From positions 4,520,501 through 4,584,500 of the forward strand of contig NZ_CP080525.1 of the NCBI RefSeq assembly GCF_024746815.1: 64,000 bases of DNA, written 5' to 3'. This document shows, one piece after another, positions 35,193 through 43,931 of this stretch; position 1 is the stretch's first letter, and every line of letters starts with the position of its first letter. The notes under the pieces were generated by a model, which saw only the letters and a program-made list of their open reading frames with translations, was not told where the DNA came from and ran no database searches. A program made the translations under genes and the position numbers. The stretch comes from Mesorhizobium sp. AR07. Its GTDB lineage: Bacteria; Pseudomonadota; Alphaproteobacteria; Rhizobiales; Rhizobiaceae.

Positions 35193-36500
35193 ATGGCCTA
35201 TTCGCAGGAAAAAGTGGCTGAGCAGGCGCTGGTTAGCCGGCGCTCCCGCCTGCTCGGCGCGAAATCGCAATTGTTCTATGACGAGCCCGTGCATCTGGTG
35301 CGCGGCGAAGGCGTCTGGCTCCATGACGCCGACGGCCGGAAATATCTCGATGCCTACAACAATGTCGCCCATGTCGGCCACTGCCATCCGCATGTGGTCG
35401 AAGCCCTGTGCCGGCAGGCAAGCCTGCTCAACACCCATACGCGCTATTTGCACACCGCCATCCTCGACTATGTCGAGCGGCTGACCGCGACTTTCGATGC
35501 CAGTCTCTCCACCGCCATCCTGACTTGCACCGGCAGCGAGGCCAACGACATCGCGCTGCGCATGGCGCAGGCCGCGACCGGCCGCATGGGCATCATCGCC
35601 ACCGACGCAACCTATCACGGTAACACGACAGCGGTTTCGCAGCTCAGCACCCGCATGCCGCCGGTCGGCGGCCGCGTCCGCCATGTCAAGCTGGTGCCGG
35701 CGCCGGACAGCTATCGCCATCCCGACGCAATGGCCAATGGCAAGGCGTTTGGCGACGCGGTGCGCGAGGCCATCGCCTCGCTGGAAAAGGACGGCATCGG
35801 CCTGTCCGGCATGATCCTGTGTCCGCTGCTCGCCAATGAAGGTTTTCCGGCACTGCCGTCCGGATTCTTCGACGACGCCGTGGCGGCGGTGCGCAAGGCC
35901 GGCAGCCTGGTCATCGCCGATGAAGTGCAGCCCGGCTTCGGCCGCATTGGCAGCCATTTCTGGGGTCATCAGCGCGCCGGCTTCGTTCCCGACATCGTCA
36001 CCATGGGCAAGCCGATGGGCAACGGCCACCCGGTCGCCGCCGTGGTCACATCAAGGGATATATTGGCGACCTTCCGCAACGCCTTCCGCTACTTCAACAC
36101 CTTTGGCGGCAATCCGGTTTCCTGCGCGGTGGCCAATGCCGTTCTCGATGTGCTGGAACAGGAAGATCTCGTTGCCAACGCACGCGACGTCGGCGCCCAT
36201 GCGCTCGGGCTGCTGCGCCCGCTGGCCGATCGCCACGAATGCATCGGCGAGATCCGGGGCGCCGGCCTGTTCTTCGGCGCCGAACTGGTTCATGACCGCG
36301 GGACACGCGAACCCGCGCCCGACATTGCCGAGCAGGTCGCCAACCGCATGCGCCACCGCGGCGTGCTGATGGGCAAGACCGGCATCCACGGCAATGTGCT
36401 GAAGATCCGTCCGCCAATGCCGTTTTCCCGCGCCAATGCCGATTTCCTGATTGGCGTACTCGACGAGGTGCTTGGCGAAGTCGGCGGGGTGCCGGCGTGA
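35193..36500 (+). CDS. AGXT2L-type class III PLP phospho-lyase/aminotransferase
   Basis: 435-residue PLP protein. YLDAYNNVAHVGHCHPHVVE and LLNTHTRYLHTAILDYVERL match the AGXT2L subgroup, whose characterised members are ethanolamine-phosphate and 5-phosphohydroxylysine phospho-lyases rather than transaminases. The PLP lysine is in IVTMGKPMGNGHPVAAVVTS; the conserved Asp is in LVIADEVQPGFGRIG. The adjacent overlapping kinase gene supports a phosphorylate-then-eliminate route. Substrate (hydroxylysine, ethanolamine or another amino alcohol) is inferred only. Confidence 0.82.
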   Translation: MAYSQEKVAEQALVSRRSRLLGAKSQLFYDEPVHLVRGEGVWLHDADGRKYLDAYNNVAHVGHCHPHVVEALCRQASLLNTHTRYLHTAILDYVERLTATFDASLSTAILTCTGSEANDIALRMAQAATGRMGIIATDATYHGNTTAVSQLSTRMPPVGGRVRHVKLVPAPDSYRHPDAMANGKAFGDAVREAIASLEKDGIGLSGMILCPLLANEGFPALPSGFFDDAVAAVRKAGSLVIADEVQPGFGRIGSHFWGHQRAGFVPDIVTMGKPMGNGHPVAAVVTSRDILATFRNAFRYFNTFGGNPVSCAVANAVLDVLEQEDLVANARDVGAHALGLLRPLADRHECIGEIRGAGLFFGAELVHDRGTREPAPDIAEQVANRMRHRGVLMGKTGIHGNVLKIRPPMPFSRANADFLIGVLDEVLGEVGGVPA

Positions 36501-37519
36501 ACGCTGTTGCAACGCAATCCGAGCCGGAGACGGAAGCGGATGTCACTGAGCTTGCCAGGCGTGCGCTCGAACATTGGGGTGTTCGCGATGGCGAGCCGGA
36601 GCTGCTGAAATACCGCGAGAATGCCGTGTTTCGAGTCCGCTTGCCCGGCGGCCAACCGGCCGCCATGCGCATTCATCGGCTCGGCTATCACTCAGATGCC
36701 GCCTTGCGCTCGGAACTGCAGTGGACGGCTTTCCTGCAATCCGCCGGGGTCGCGACGCCGTCTCCGATAGCTGCGCTGAGCGGCGAGCTGTTCGTACCGG
36801 TCAGCAACTCTGCACAGACGACGTCCCGTCAGGTCGATTGTCTCTCCTGGCTGGAGGGCCGCGCCGTCGGCGCACGAGGCGTGCCGCTGGATTACACGCC
36901 CGAGCAGGCAAGGCAGGTCTTCACGGCGATCGGGCGAACCATCGCCCATATGCACACCATCACCGCCGCCTGGACCCCGCCCGCCGGCTTCGCCCGCCAT
37001 GCCTGGGATTTCGACGGCTTTTTTGGCCCGAGCCCGATCTGGGGCCGCTTCGAGACCTCACCCTTTCTCGATGCTCCTCGCCTCGATCTGGTCCTCCAGG
37101 CACGCGAAAAGGCTGTGAAGGCACTGTCGGAGCATGAACGCAGCGCCCGCAATTTCGGCATCATCCACGCCGATCTGGTGCGCGAGAATGTGCTCATTCG
37201 CAACGGCGCGATCCGCATCATCGACTTCGACGATTGCGGCTATGGCTGGCACCTGTACGACCTTGCCGTTGCCCTCTACCAGAACCGTGAGGAACCGATC
37301 TATCCGTTGATCGAGGCCGCTCTGCTCGACGGCTATCGGCAGGAGCGGGAGCTGACGGCACAGGACATCGCCGCGCTGCCGCTGTTTTCGGCCTTGCGCG
37401 CCTTCGCCTTTCTCGGCTGGGTGCAGAGCCGCGTCGAAGGCGACATCACCAGGGATGTCGGCAAGCGCATGTCGGCCATCGCAGCCGATGTGGTGATTGC
37501 CTATCTGCGCGGCGCATAA
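36497..37519 (+). CDS. APH-fold small-molecule kinase (hydroxylysine/homoserine kinase-like)
   Basis: 340-residue aminoglycoside-phosphotransferase-fold kinase. The catalytic loop FGIIHADLVRENVLI carries the His-x-Asp and Asn, and IIDFDDCGYGWHLYDLAVAL carries the metal-binding Asp. A GTG start at 36497 overlaps the phospho-lyase stop (GTGA), so both proteins are made together. In mammals a homologous pair (HYKK and AGXT2L2) degrades 5-hydroxylysine; here the kinase would phosphorylate an amino alcohol for elimination by its neighbour. It is the last gene of the rightward operon. Confidence 0.82.
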   Translation: MNAVATQSEPETEADVTELARRALEHWGVRDGEPELLKYRENAVFRVRLPGGQPAAMRIHRLGYHSDAALRSELQWTAFLQSAGVATPSPIAALSGELFVPVSNSAQTTSRQVDCLSWLEGRAVGARGVPLDYTPEQARQVFTAIGRTIAHMHTITAAWTPPAGFARHAWDFDGFFGPSPIWGRFETSPFLDAPRLDLVLQAREKAVKALSEHERSARNFGIIHADLVRENVLIRNGAIRIIDFDDCGYGWHLYDLAVALYQNREEPIYPLIEAALLDGYRQERELTAQDIAALPLFSALRAFAFLGWVQSRVEGDITRDVGKRMSAIAADVVIAYLRGA

Positions 37520-37550
37520 ACCGACCGCACGACGGGTGCAGGCAGGACCG

Positions 37551-38357
37551 TCAGCTCTTTGCGAAGTGAATGCTGACCGTGCCCGAACTGCCGAAATCGG
37601 CGACGATGGTGTCGCCGGGCCGCGCTTCGACCGGGCGCACGAACGATCCTGACAGCACCATTTCGCCAGCCGCGATCGACAGGCCGTAGCGGGCAAGCCG
37701 GTCCGCCAGCCAGACAATGCCCATCGCCGGATGGTTCAGCACGCCGGCGCCAAGCCCGGTCTCCTCGACCTCGGCGTTGCGCGAGACGATGGCGCCGATC
37801 CAGCGCATGTCGGTCTCCTGCGGCCGCTGCGGCCTGCCGCCGATGACGATGCCGGCATTGGCGGCATTGTCGGAAATCGTATCGAAGAAGGTGCGCGCCT
37901 TCTTCGTCTCCGCATTGACGCGCTCGATGCGCGTGTCGAGGATTTCGAGCGCCGGCGTGATGTAGTCGGTGGCGTTCAGCACGTCGAAGATGGTCACGCC
38001 GGGACCCTTCAGCGGCGCCTTCATGACGAAGGCGATCTCGGCCTCGACACGCGGCTGGATGAAGCGGCCGGCGGGGATCGTCGCGCCATCGCTGAAGAAC
38101 ATGTCGTCGAACAGCACGCCGGAATCGGGCGTGTCGATGGCGAGCGCGTACTGCATCGCCTTGGAGGTCAGGCCGATCTTCCAGCCCTTCGGCTTCAGCC
38201 CGGCGTCGATCTTGCGCCTCACCAGCGCCGCCTGGACGCGATAGGCGTCCTCCATCGTCGCTCCGGGAAAGTCGAGGCTGAGCAGCCGGATCTGGCGGCG
38301 CGAACGCTCGGCCTCGAACAGTCTAGCTGCGGCATCTTCAACCTGTTCCGGGGTCAT
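37551..38357 (-). CDS. hpaH: 2-oxo-hept-4-ene-1,7-dioate hydratase
   Basis: 268-residue hydratase of the MhpD/HpaH family, hydrating 2-oxo-hept-4-ene-1,7-dioate in homoprotocatechuate meta-cleavage. GWKIGLTSKAMQYALAIDTP, IQPRVEAEIAFVMKAPLKGP (metal-binding Glu) and GAGVLNHPAMGIVWLADRLA are conserved. Length matches E. coli HpaH (267). The start overlaps the hpaG stop (ATGA). It is the last gene of the leftward hpa operon in this window. Confidence 0.9.
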   Translation of the reverse strand: MTPEQVEDAAARLFEAERSRRQIRLLSLDFPGATMEDAYRVQAALVRRKIDAGLKPKGWKIGLTSKAMQYALAIDTPDSGVLFDDMFFSDGATIPAGRFIQPRVEAEIAFVMKAPLKGPGVTIFDVLNATDYITPALEILDTRIERVNAETKKARTFFDTISDNAANAGIVIGGRPQRPQETDMRWIGAIVSRNAEVEETGLGAGVLNHPAMGIVWLADRLARYGLSIAAGEMVLSGSFVRPVEARPGDTIVADFGSSGTVSIHFAKS

Positions 38358-39226
38358 GCTGTTCCCTCGTCGACGACGCCGTTTCTGAGAGTGCCGATGC
38401 CTTCGGCTTCAACCTCGATCACATCGCCAGGCTTCAGCCAGACCGGCGGGTCGAAGCGAGCGCCGGCGCCCGTCGGCGTGCCGGTGACGATGACGTCGCC
38501 GGGCACCAGCGTGGTGAAGGTCGAGACATAGGCGATGATCTTGCTGAACGAGAAGATCATTCGGCTGGTGCGGTCCTGCTGGCGCAGCTCACCATTGACG
38601 CGGGTGGTCAGCGCGATGTCGGCGATCTGCGCCTCGTCCGTGAACGGCACCAGCCACGGGCCGATCGAACCGCTGCGGTCGAAATTCTTGCCTTGCGTGA
38701 CGTTGAACTTGGCATGCCGCACCCAGTCGCGGATGGTGCCCTCGTTGCACAGCGACAGCGCCGCGATGTGGCCGAGCGCGTCGGCTTGCGTGATGCGCCG
38801 GCCGGCCTTGCCGATGACGATGACGACCTCGCCCTCATAGTCGAGCTGCTGTGATTCAGGCGGCCGCACCAGCGGCGCGCCATGGCCGACGAACGAGCGG
38901 GGGAAGCGGATGAACAGCGACGGGTTCGAGGGTGCTGCCTGGCCGTCCTTATACTCCTCGTTGCGGTCGGGATAGTTGACGCCGACGCAGATGATCTTTT
39001 CCGGCGAAGGGATCGGGATGTCGTAGGCGATGGCGTCGAGCGCGAAATCGGCGGGGAAGGCGTCCGCCTCTTCCGCCAGCCGACGCAAGGCGCCGGCCTC
39101 GATGACTTCGCGCAGCGTCGGCCACTGGCCGTGGCGGGCCGACAGGTCGACGACGCCCTTGCCGGTGATCGCGCCATAACGCGCCTTGCCGCCGACGGTG
39201 AAGGTGGCCAGCCGTGCGGGACTCAT
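38354..39226 (-). CDS. hpaG: FAH-family isomerase/decarboxylase of homoprotocatechuate pathway (HpaG-like)
   Basis: 290-residue FAH-fold enzyme: ICVGVNYPDRNEEYKDGQAA, DYEGEVVIVIGKAGRRITQA, WVRHAKFNVTQGKNFDRSGS and IVTGTPTGAGARFDPPVWLK. In E. coli HpaG is a two-domain protein of ~430 residues; here only one domain is encoded, so it may carry only the OPET decarboxylase or the isomerase activity, with HpaF supplying CHM isomerisation. Position between hpaH and hpaD supports the pathway assignment. Confidence 0.8.
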   Translation of the reverse strand: MSPARLATFTVGGKARYGAITGKGVVDLSARHGQWPTLREVIEAGALRRLAEEADAFPADFALDAIAYDIPIPSPEKIICVGVNYPDRNEEYKDGQAAPSNPSLFIRFPRSFVGHGAPLVRPPESQQLDYEGEVVIVIGKAGRRITQADALGHIAALSLCNEGTIRDWVRHAKFNVTQGKNFDRSGSIGPWLVPFTDEAQIADIALTTRVNGELRQQDRTSRMIFSFSKIIAYVSTFTTLVPGDVIVTGTPTGAGARFDPPVWLKPGDVIEVEAEGIGTLRNGVVDEGTA

Positions 39227-39280
39227 GCTGGGACTCCGCCGTTGGTGGTGTTGGATGGACGCAGGTCAGGCGCTCTACGG

Positions 39281-39520
39281 CGCCCCCCTCTGTCCTGCCG
39301 GACATCTCCCCCACGAGGGGGGAGATCGGCTGACCGTTCGGGCGGCGCTTTTGTTCCTGCGTTGGAAATTGGCGAAGGCAGAGATGACATCCAATCTCCC
39401 CCCAAGTGGGGGGTGAGGAGTGGTCCGCGCAGCGGACGGGAAGCCAATTGCTTGGCTTTCCGAACGACGAACGCCCGGAGCGATAGCGAAGGGCCGGGTC
39501 CGGCAGGACAGAGGGGGGCG
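39281..39520. repeat. palindromic intergenic repeat, copy 5
   Basis: CGCCCCCCTCTGTCCTGCCG at 39281 pairs with its complement ending at 39520; inner arms flank CCAATCTCCCCCCAAGTGGG. The right arm is split by ~80 bases (about 39419-39496) containing the inverted pair AAGCCAATTGCTTGGCTT. It lies within the hpaG-hpaD gap, 39227-39548; no gene is seen. Confidence 0.7.
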
Positions 39521-39548
39521 TGACGGAACGCAGACATCAACCAACCCA

Positions 39549-40529
39549 TCACGGCGCAATGATCGGCGAAGCCGTCAAATCCGGCTGGCGCGCCGTGGCG
39601 CCTGCAAAGACGCTACCCTCCTCGAACCAGCTCTTCGGCGCCGGCGCGCCCCACAGCGTCTGCCGCTGCGGGTCCTTGAGGTCCCACTTGATCGGCTCGA
39701 GGTCCGGATCGACCGTCTGGTAGTCCGAACAATAGATCTCGATGCGATGATTGTCCGGATCGCGCACATAGAGGAAGAAGGCATTGGAAATGCCGTGCCG
39801 GCCGGGGCCGCGTTCGATGTTTGCGAGGTAGCCTGTCGTTGCCATCAGGTCGAGCAGGTCGATGATGTTGAGCGGCGTCGGCACCCAGAAAGCGACGTGA
39901 TGCAGGCGCGGCCCAATGCCATTGGTGAAGGCGATGTCGTGGACGCCGCCCTTGCGGTGCGTCCACGCCGCCCACAGCTTTCCGGTTGCGGCATCCTCGG
40001 TGTATTCGGTGACGCGGAAGCCTAGCTCGTTGTAGAAGGCGACGGACTCGTCGACATTGGGCGAGAAGCAGTTGAAGTGGTCGATGCGCAGCGGCTTGAC
40101 GCCCTTGTATAGCGCATATTTCTGGTGGATCGGCGGCAGCCGCTCCATCTCAGCATAGAATTCGAGCGGAATGCCGTGCGGATCACGGGTGCGGAAGGTG
40201 CGCGACTGGTAGGGCCGCTCGACCCATTCCACCGGCAGGCCTTTGCCCCCAAAGAAGTGCTCGGCCTTGTCGAGATCGTCCTCGGAGAACAGCTTGAAGC
40301 CGAGGTCGCGCGCCTCGGCGGCTTCAGCCTTCTTCAGCACGATGCAATGGTGTCCGCGCTCTTCCAGCGCCCTGAGATAGATGCTGTCCGATGTCTCGTC
40401 GGTGACCTGCAGGCCGAGCGTGTCGACATAGAAGGCGCGGGACCTGGCGAGGTCGGTCACCGCCAGCTCGACATGGCTGAGCCGCACGATGTTGAATTCA
40501 GGGTAGAGATTGGGCTTGGGCAAGGGCAT
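39549..40529 (-). CDS. hpaD: 3,4-dihydroxyphenylacetate 2,3-dioxygenase
   Basis: 326-residue type I extradiol dioxygenase of two VOC repeats, cleaving homoprotocatechuate. The metal ligands are His in LRIDHFNCFSPNVDESVAFY, His in GPRLHHVAFWVPTPLNII and Glu in DPDNHRIEIYCSDYQTVDPD. The tail DPQRQTLWGAPAPKSWFEEG is typical of MndD/HPCD-type enzymes. A gap of 14 bases follows the hpaE stop. The pathway step opens the ring before HpaE oxidises the semialdehyde. Confidence 0.93.
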   Translation of the reverse strand: MPLPKPNLYPEFNIVRLSHVELAVTDLARSRAFYVDTLGLQVTDETSDSIYLRALEERGHHCIVLKKAEAAEARDLGFKLFSEDDLDKAEHFFGGKGLPVEWVERPYQSRTFRTRDPHGIPLEFYAEMERLPPIHQKYALYKGVKPLRIDHFNCFSPNVDESVAFYNELGFRVTEYTEDAATGKLWAAWTHRKGGVHDIAFTNGIGPRLHHVAFWVPTPLNIIDLLDLMATTGYLANIERGPGRHGISNAFFLYVRDPDNHRIEIYCSDYQTVDPDLEPIKWDLKDPQRQTLWGAPAPKSWFEEGSVFAGATARQPDLTASPIIAP

Positions 40530-40543
40530 TTGATTTCCTCTGA

Positions 40544-42061
40544 TCAGCCGCCGAGTTTCTGGATCGCGTGCGCCGTCGTGGCGAAGGCTATGTTCTTCGT
40601 CTCCATGTAGAAGTCGAAAGAGTGGTCGCCGCCGTCGCGGCCGATGCCGGAATTCTTGACGCCGCCGAACGGGGTCGGCAAATGGCGCACATTCTCGGAA
40701 TTGACCCAGATCATGCCGGCATCGAGCGCGTCGGTGAAGCGGAAGGCGCGGGTAACATCGGAGGTCCAGAGATAGCCGGTCAGGCCGTATTGCGTGTCGT
40801 TGGCCAAAGCCAGCGCTTCCGTCTCGTCGGCGAACGGAATGGCGCTCAGCACCGGCCCGAAGATCTCCTCCTGCGCAATGCGCATGCCGTTGGAGACATT
40901 GGTGAAAAGGGTCGGGCCGACATAGCAGCCGCCGCCCGGCCCATCGACCTTGCCGCCGCCGGCGGCGAGCGTCGCACCCTCCGACTTGCCGATGTCGATA
41001 TAGGACAGCACCTTCTTTTCATGCACCGGATGGATCAACGGCCCGACCACCGTCTTGGGATCGAGCGGGTGGCCGACGACGATGCGCTTCGCCTTCTCGG
41101 CGACCCCGGCGGTGAAGCTGTCATAGACCGAGGCCTCGACCAGCAGCCGCGACGACGAGGTGCAGCGCTCGCCGTTCAGCGAATAGATCATGAAAACAGC
41201 AGCATCAGCGGCGCGCTCGAGATCGGCGTCGGCGAAGACGATCACCGGGTTCTTGCCGCCGAGCTCGAAATGCACGCGCTTCAGCGTGTCGGCACCCTGT
41301 TTCATGATCATCGAGCCGGTGCGGCTCTCGCCGACGAAGCCGATCGCCCTGATGTCGGGATGCTCGGTCAGTGCCTTGCCGGCGTCCTCGCCCAGACCGT
41401 TGACCAGGTTCCACACGCCCTTGGGCAGCCCGGCCTCCTCGGCGATCTCCACCAGCAGGCGAGCAGTCAGCGGCGAGAACTCAGCCGGCTTATGAACCAC
41501 GGTGCAACCGGCGGCCAGTGCCGGCGCGATCTTCCAGGTCGACAGCATGAACGGCGTGTTCCACGGCGTGATCACGCCGACCGGGCCGATCGGCACCCGG
41601 GTCGTCAGGTTGACCTGGCCCGTCGTCCGCAGCGTCTCGCCGTCGCGTGCCTCGGGCGCACGGTCGGCGAAGAAGCGAAAATTCTCGGCGCCGCGCAACG
41701 CCGCCTTGGCCATGAACTTCAGCGCCTGGCCGGTATCCATGCATTCGACGAAGGCGATCTCCTCGGCACGCGCTTCGATCGCGTCGGCTATTCTGTGCAG
41801 CAGCTTCTTGCGCGCCTCACCCGCCATCGCCGCCCAGGCCGGGAACGCCGCCTTCGCCGCCTTGGCAGCGCGGTCGATGTCGGCGGCGCCGCCCCGTGCG
41901 ATGTTCGCCAGCGGCTTGAGGTCGACCGGCGACAGCGTTTCGAATGTCGCGCCGTCGAGCGCCGGCACCGCCTCGCCGCCGATCTGGTTCAACACGCCGT
42001 CGCGCTTGAAACGGGCCAGATAGGCCTCGGCCTTCTTCAGATTGCCTTGCAGGTCGGACAT
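40544..42061 (-). CDS. hpaE: 5-carboxymethyl-2-hydroxymuconate semialdehyde dehydrogenase
   Basis: 505-residue ALDH. ITPWNTPFMLSTWKIAPALA, IGFVGESRTGSMIMKQGADT, catalytic Glu in VHFELGGKNPVIVFADADLE and catalytic Cys in SLNGERCTSSSRLLVEASVY (the ERCTSSSR wording is diagnostic of HpaE). ATG 42061 has GGAAG upstream; a GTG at 42076 overlapping the hpaF stop is an alternative. Converts the ring-cleavage semialdehyde to the dicarboxylate. Confidence 0.93.
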   Translation of the reverse strand: MSDLQGNLKKAEAYLARFKRDGVLNQIGGEAVPALDGATFETLSPVDLKPLANIARGGAADIDRAAKAAKAAFPAWAAMAGEARKKLLHRIADAIEARAEEIAFVECMDTGQALKFMAKAALRGAENFRFFADRAPEARDGETLRTTGQVNLTTRVPIGPVGVITPWNTPFMLSTWKIAPALAAGCTVVHKPAEFSPLTARLLVEIAEEAGLPKGVWNLVNGLGEDAGKALTEHPDIRAIGFVGESRTGSMIMKQGADTLKRVHFELGGKNPVIVFADADLERAADAAVFMIYSLNGERCTSSSRLLVEASVYDSFTAGVAEKAKRIVVGHPLDPKTVVGPLIHPVHEKKVLSYIDIGKSEGATLAAGGGKVDGPGGGCYVGPTLFTNVSNGMRIAQEEIFGPVLSAIPFADETEALALANDTQYGLTGYLWTSDVTRAFRFTDALDAGMIWVNSENVRHLPTPFGGVKNSGIGRDGGDHSFDFYMETKNIAFATTAHAIQKLGG

Positions 42062-42072
42062 ATCAGCTTCCG

Positions 42073-42459
42073 TCACTTGCCGCGCAGTCGCGGGTGGATT
42101 GCGTTTTTCTTCCAGCTCAACACCGGGTCGATTTCCCGGATCTCGAGCGACAGGGCGAAATGCGGCGTCTTGAACAGCGCCGCCAGATGCTCGCTCACCG
42201 CCGCGAAGACGGCCTCGCCGGTCCGCTTCTTCTCATCGGCGCTGCGCCCGATTCCCAAGCGAAACGACATGTCGAGGAAGGCGTTTTCCGCCAGCCTGTC
42301 GGCCACGGCATAGGCATCGGCGCGAAAGGCGCGCACCCGCACGGCGCCGGTCTCGAACAGCCCGGTGTCCAGCACGGTGCGCAACACCAGCGCGCACAAT
42401 TCGTCCATGTCGACCTTGGCATCGAGATTGGCCGAGTACTCGATGGAGAAGTGCGGCAC
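42073..42459 (-). CDS. hpaF: 5-carboxymethyl-2-hydroxymuconate delta-isomerase
   Basis: 128-residue tautomerase-superfamily enzyme starting VPHFSIEYSANLDAKVDMDE, where the processed N-terminal proline is the catalytic base of this fold. Length equals E. coli HpaF (~126). The GTG start at 42459 is chosen because Pro must be residue 2 and GGGAG is eight bases upstream; longer frames would bury the proline. It is the first gene of the hpaFEDGH operon. Confidence 0.9.
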   Translation of the reverse strand: MPHFSIEYSANLDAKVDMDELCALVLRTVLDTGLFETGAVRVRAFRADAYAVADRLAENAFLDMSFRLGIGRSADEKKRTGEAVFAAVSEHLAALFKTPHFALSLEIREIDPVLSWKKNAIHPRLRGK

Positions 42460-42490
42460 GGCGTTTCGCTCCCCTATCACTTGTCTCGTT

Positions 42491-42510
42491 GTAGTTAACG
42501 CGTTAATTAC
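42491..42510. promoter_or_regulatory. palindromic operator candidate for HpaR
   Basis: GTAGTTAACGCGTTAATTAC is a 20-base inverted repeat with one mismatched pair and a perfect 12-base core TTAACGCGTTAA (42495-42506). It lies in the divergent hpaF-hpaR region, 32 bases upstream of the hpaF GTG. Size and symmetry suit a MarR-family dimer. Confidence 0.65.
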
Positions 42511-42641
42511 ATGTGCCATCCGCGAAGTCAAGTCTTGCATCGCGCTTGGCGCAACGATACGGGATGGCAAGGACGGGCTTTGGCGGCGGATTCGGCCGAG
42601 GCCCGCTTTCGATCGCAAGCCAGCGTAGGAGATTCTTTTTC

Positions 42642-43070
42642 TTGCTGCCTGAAAACACCCGTCGTTCCCTGCCAATGGCGCTGCTGCACGCCCGCGAAGC
42701 GGTGATGGCGCGGTTTCGCCCGATGCTTGCGGCGCACGACGTGACCGAGCAGCAATGGCGCGTGCTGCGCGTGCTGAGCGAAGCCGGTTCGGTCGAGGCG
42801 ACCGAGCTTGCCGATCGCGCCTCCGTGTTGCCGCCCAGCCTGACGCGCATCATCAAGGCGCTCGAGGGACGCAATTTCATCACCCGCAACAAGGCGGAAG
42901 GCGATGGCCGCCGCGTCGTGCTGACCATTGCGCCAGCCGGTTCCGCCCTGATCGATGCCCTCTCTCCCGAGCGTCGCGTCATCTACCGCGACATCGAACA
43001 GCGCTTCGGCCACGAGAAGCTTGAGCAGTTGCTCGACCTCCTGGAGAGCCTGATCGACGGCGAGAGCTGA
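42642..43070 (+). CDS. hpaR: MarR-family repressor of homoprotocatechuate catabolism
   Basis: 142-residue MarR protein resembling E. coli HpaR: MALLHAREAVMARFRPMLAA, HDVTEQQWRVLRVLSEAGSV, recognition helix VLPPSLTRIIKALEGRNFIT and wing KAEGDGRRVVLTIA. A TTG start at 42642 is chosen because AGGAGA (42627-42632) is suitably spaced and the homologous domain begins there; the upstream frame overlaps the operator. It is divergent from hpaF and expected to repress it until aromatic acid binds. Confidence 0.85.
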   Translation: MLPENTRRSLPMALLHAREAVMARFRPMLAAHDVTEQQWRVLRVLSEAGSVEATELADRASVLPPSLTRIIKALEGRNFITRNKAEGDGRRVVLTIAPAGSALIDALSPERRVIYRDIEQRFGHEKLEQLLDLLESLIDGES

Positions 43071-43165
43071 GGTCCTCGGGCTCCTCGGCGCAGAAGTTCT
43101 GGCGCCCCGGCGCACGGGTGGATGTGCTTGCGTTGAAGGGCCGTGTGCCTTGGATTGGCGAAAAC

Positions 43166-43365
43166 GCCCATCGCTTCGTCATCCACGGGCGGAGCAAGGA
43201 GCGCAGCGACGCAGCGCAGACCCGAGGATCCATGCCGCGACCTCAGAGCGCTGCCGCGGTCCAGAATTCCGCGCCGCTGCACTCTACGGCTGAGATCGCG
43301 GCATGGATCCCAGGGTCTCCGCGACGGAGCTTCGCTCCTGCTTCGCCCTGGGATGACGAAGTTGG
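43166..43365. repeat. long intergenic inverted repeat, copy 6 (different family)
   Basis: Imperfect palindrome with arms GAGGATCCATGCCGCGACCT and CGGCATGGATCCCAGGGTCT, plus outer CGTCATCCACGGGCGGAGCA against CTGGGATGACG. It fills most of the 345-base hpaR-hpaC gap (43071-43415). Sequence differs from copies 1-5, so it is a second repeat family. No gene is seen. Confidence 0.65.
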
Positions 43366-43415
43366 GAAGGCTTCGCCTCCACCCATATAATTCCGTCAGC
43401 GCTGCTAAATTGCAC

Positions 43416-43925
43416 TCACCCGCCAAAACTGCCGAGCCGCGTCGGCTGCGTGTAATTGCGATCGACATAGAGCAGCGCCGAGCCGCCGCTGCCGTGGCGG
43501 ACGTCGATGACGCGGCCGATCATGACATTGTGCGTGCCCACGACATGCACGGTCTCGATCTCGCAATCGAAGTTGACGATCGCATCCGAGAGTGCCGGCG
43601 TACCGGAGGTCAGCGTCTGCCAGCGTGCCGCGGAGTAGCGCGCTTCCATATCCCGGGTCGCGCCGGCGAACTTTCCCGCCAGATGCATATGGTCATGCGT
43701 CAGCACGTTGACGCAGAAGCGCCGGTTGGACAGGAACATGGCGGCCTGCGTCGAACGGCCGTTCATACACACCAGCAGCGTCGGCGGCTCGTCGGAGACG
43801 CTGCACATGGCGGTGGCGGTGAAGCCGCCGCGTCCGGCCGGGCCGTCGGTGGTGACGATGTTGACCGGCGCGCAGACCCTTGCCATGGCGTCGCGGAAAT
43901 CGGCTTTCGAAATCTGCGTGGCCAT
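43416..43925 (-). CDS. hpaC: 4-hydroxyphenylacetate 3-monooxygenase, flavin reductase component
   Basis: 169-residue flavin reductase supplying reduced FAD/FMN to HpaB. DFRDAMARVCAPVNIVTTDG, FTATAMCSVSDEPPTLLVCM and MFLSNRRFCVNVLTHDHMHL are typical, as is FDCEIETVHVVGTHNVMIGR. It starts 7 bases after the hpaB stop, on the same strand. Length matches E. coli HpaC (170). Confidence 0.92.
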   Translation of the reverse strand: MATQISKADFRDAMARVCAPVNIVTTDGPAGRGGFTATAMCSVSDEPPTLLVCMNGRSTQAAMFLSNRRFCVNVLTHDHMHLAGKFAGATRDMEARYSAARWQTLTSGTPALSDAIVNFDCEIETVHVVGTHNVMIGRVIDVRHGSGGSALLYVDRNYTQPTRLGSFGG

Positions 43926-43931
43926 CGGCGT

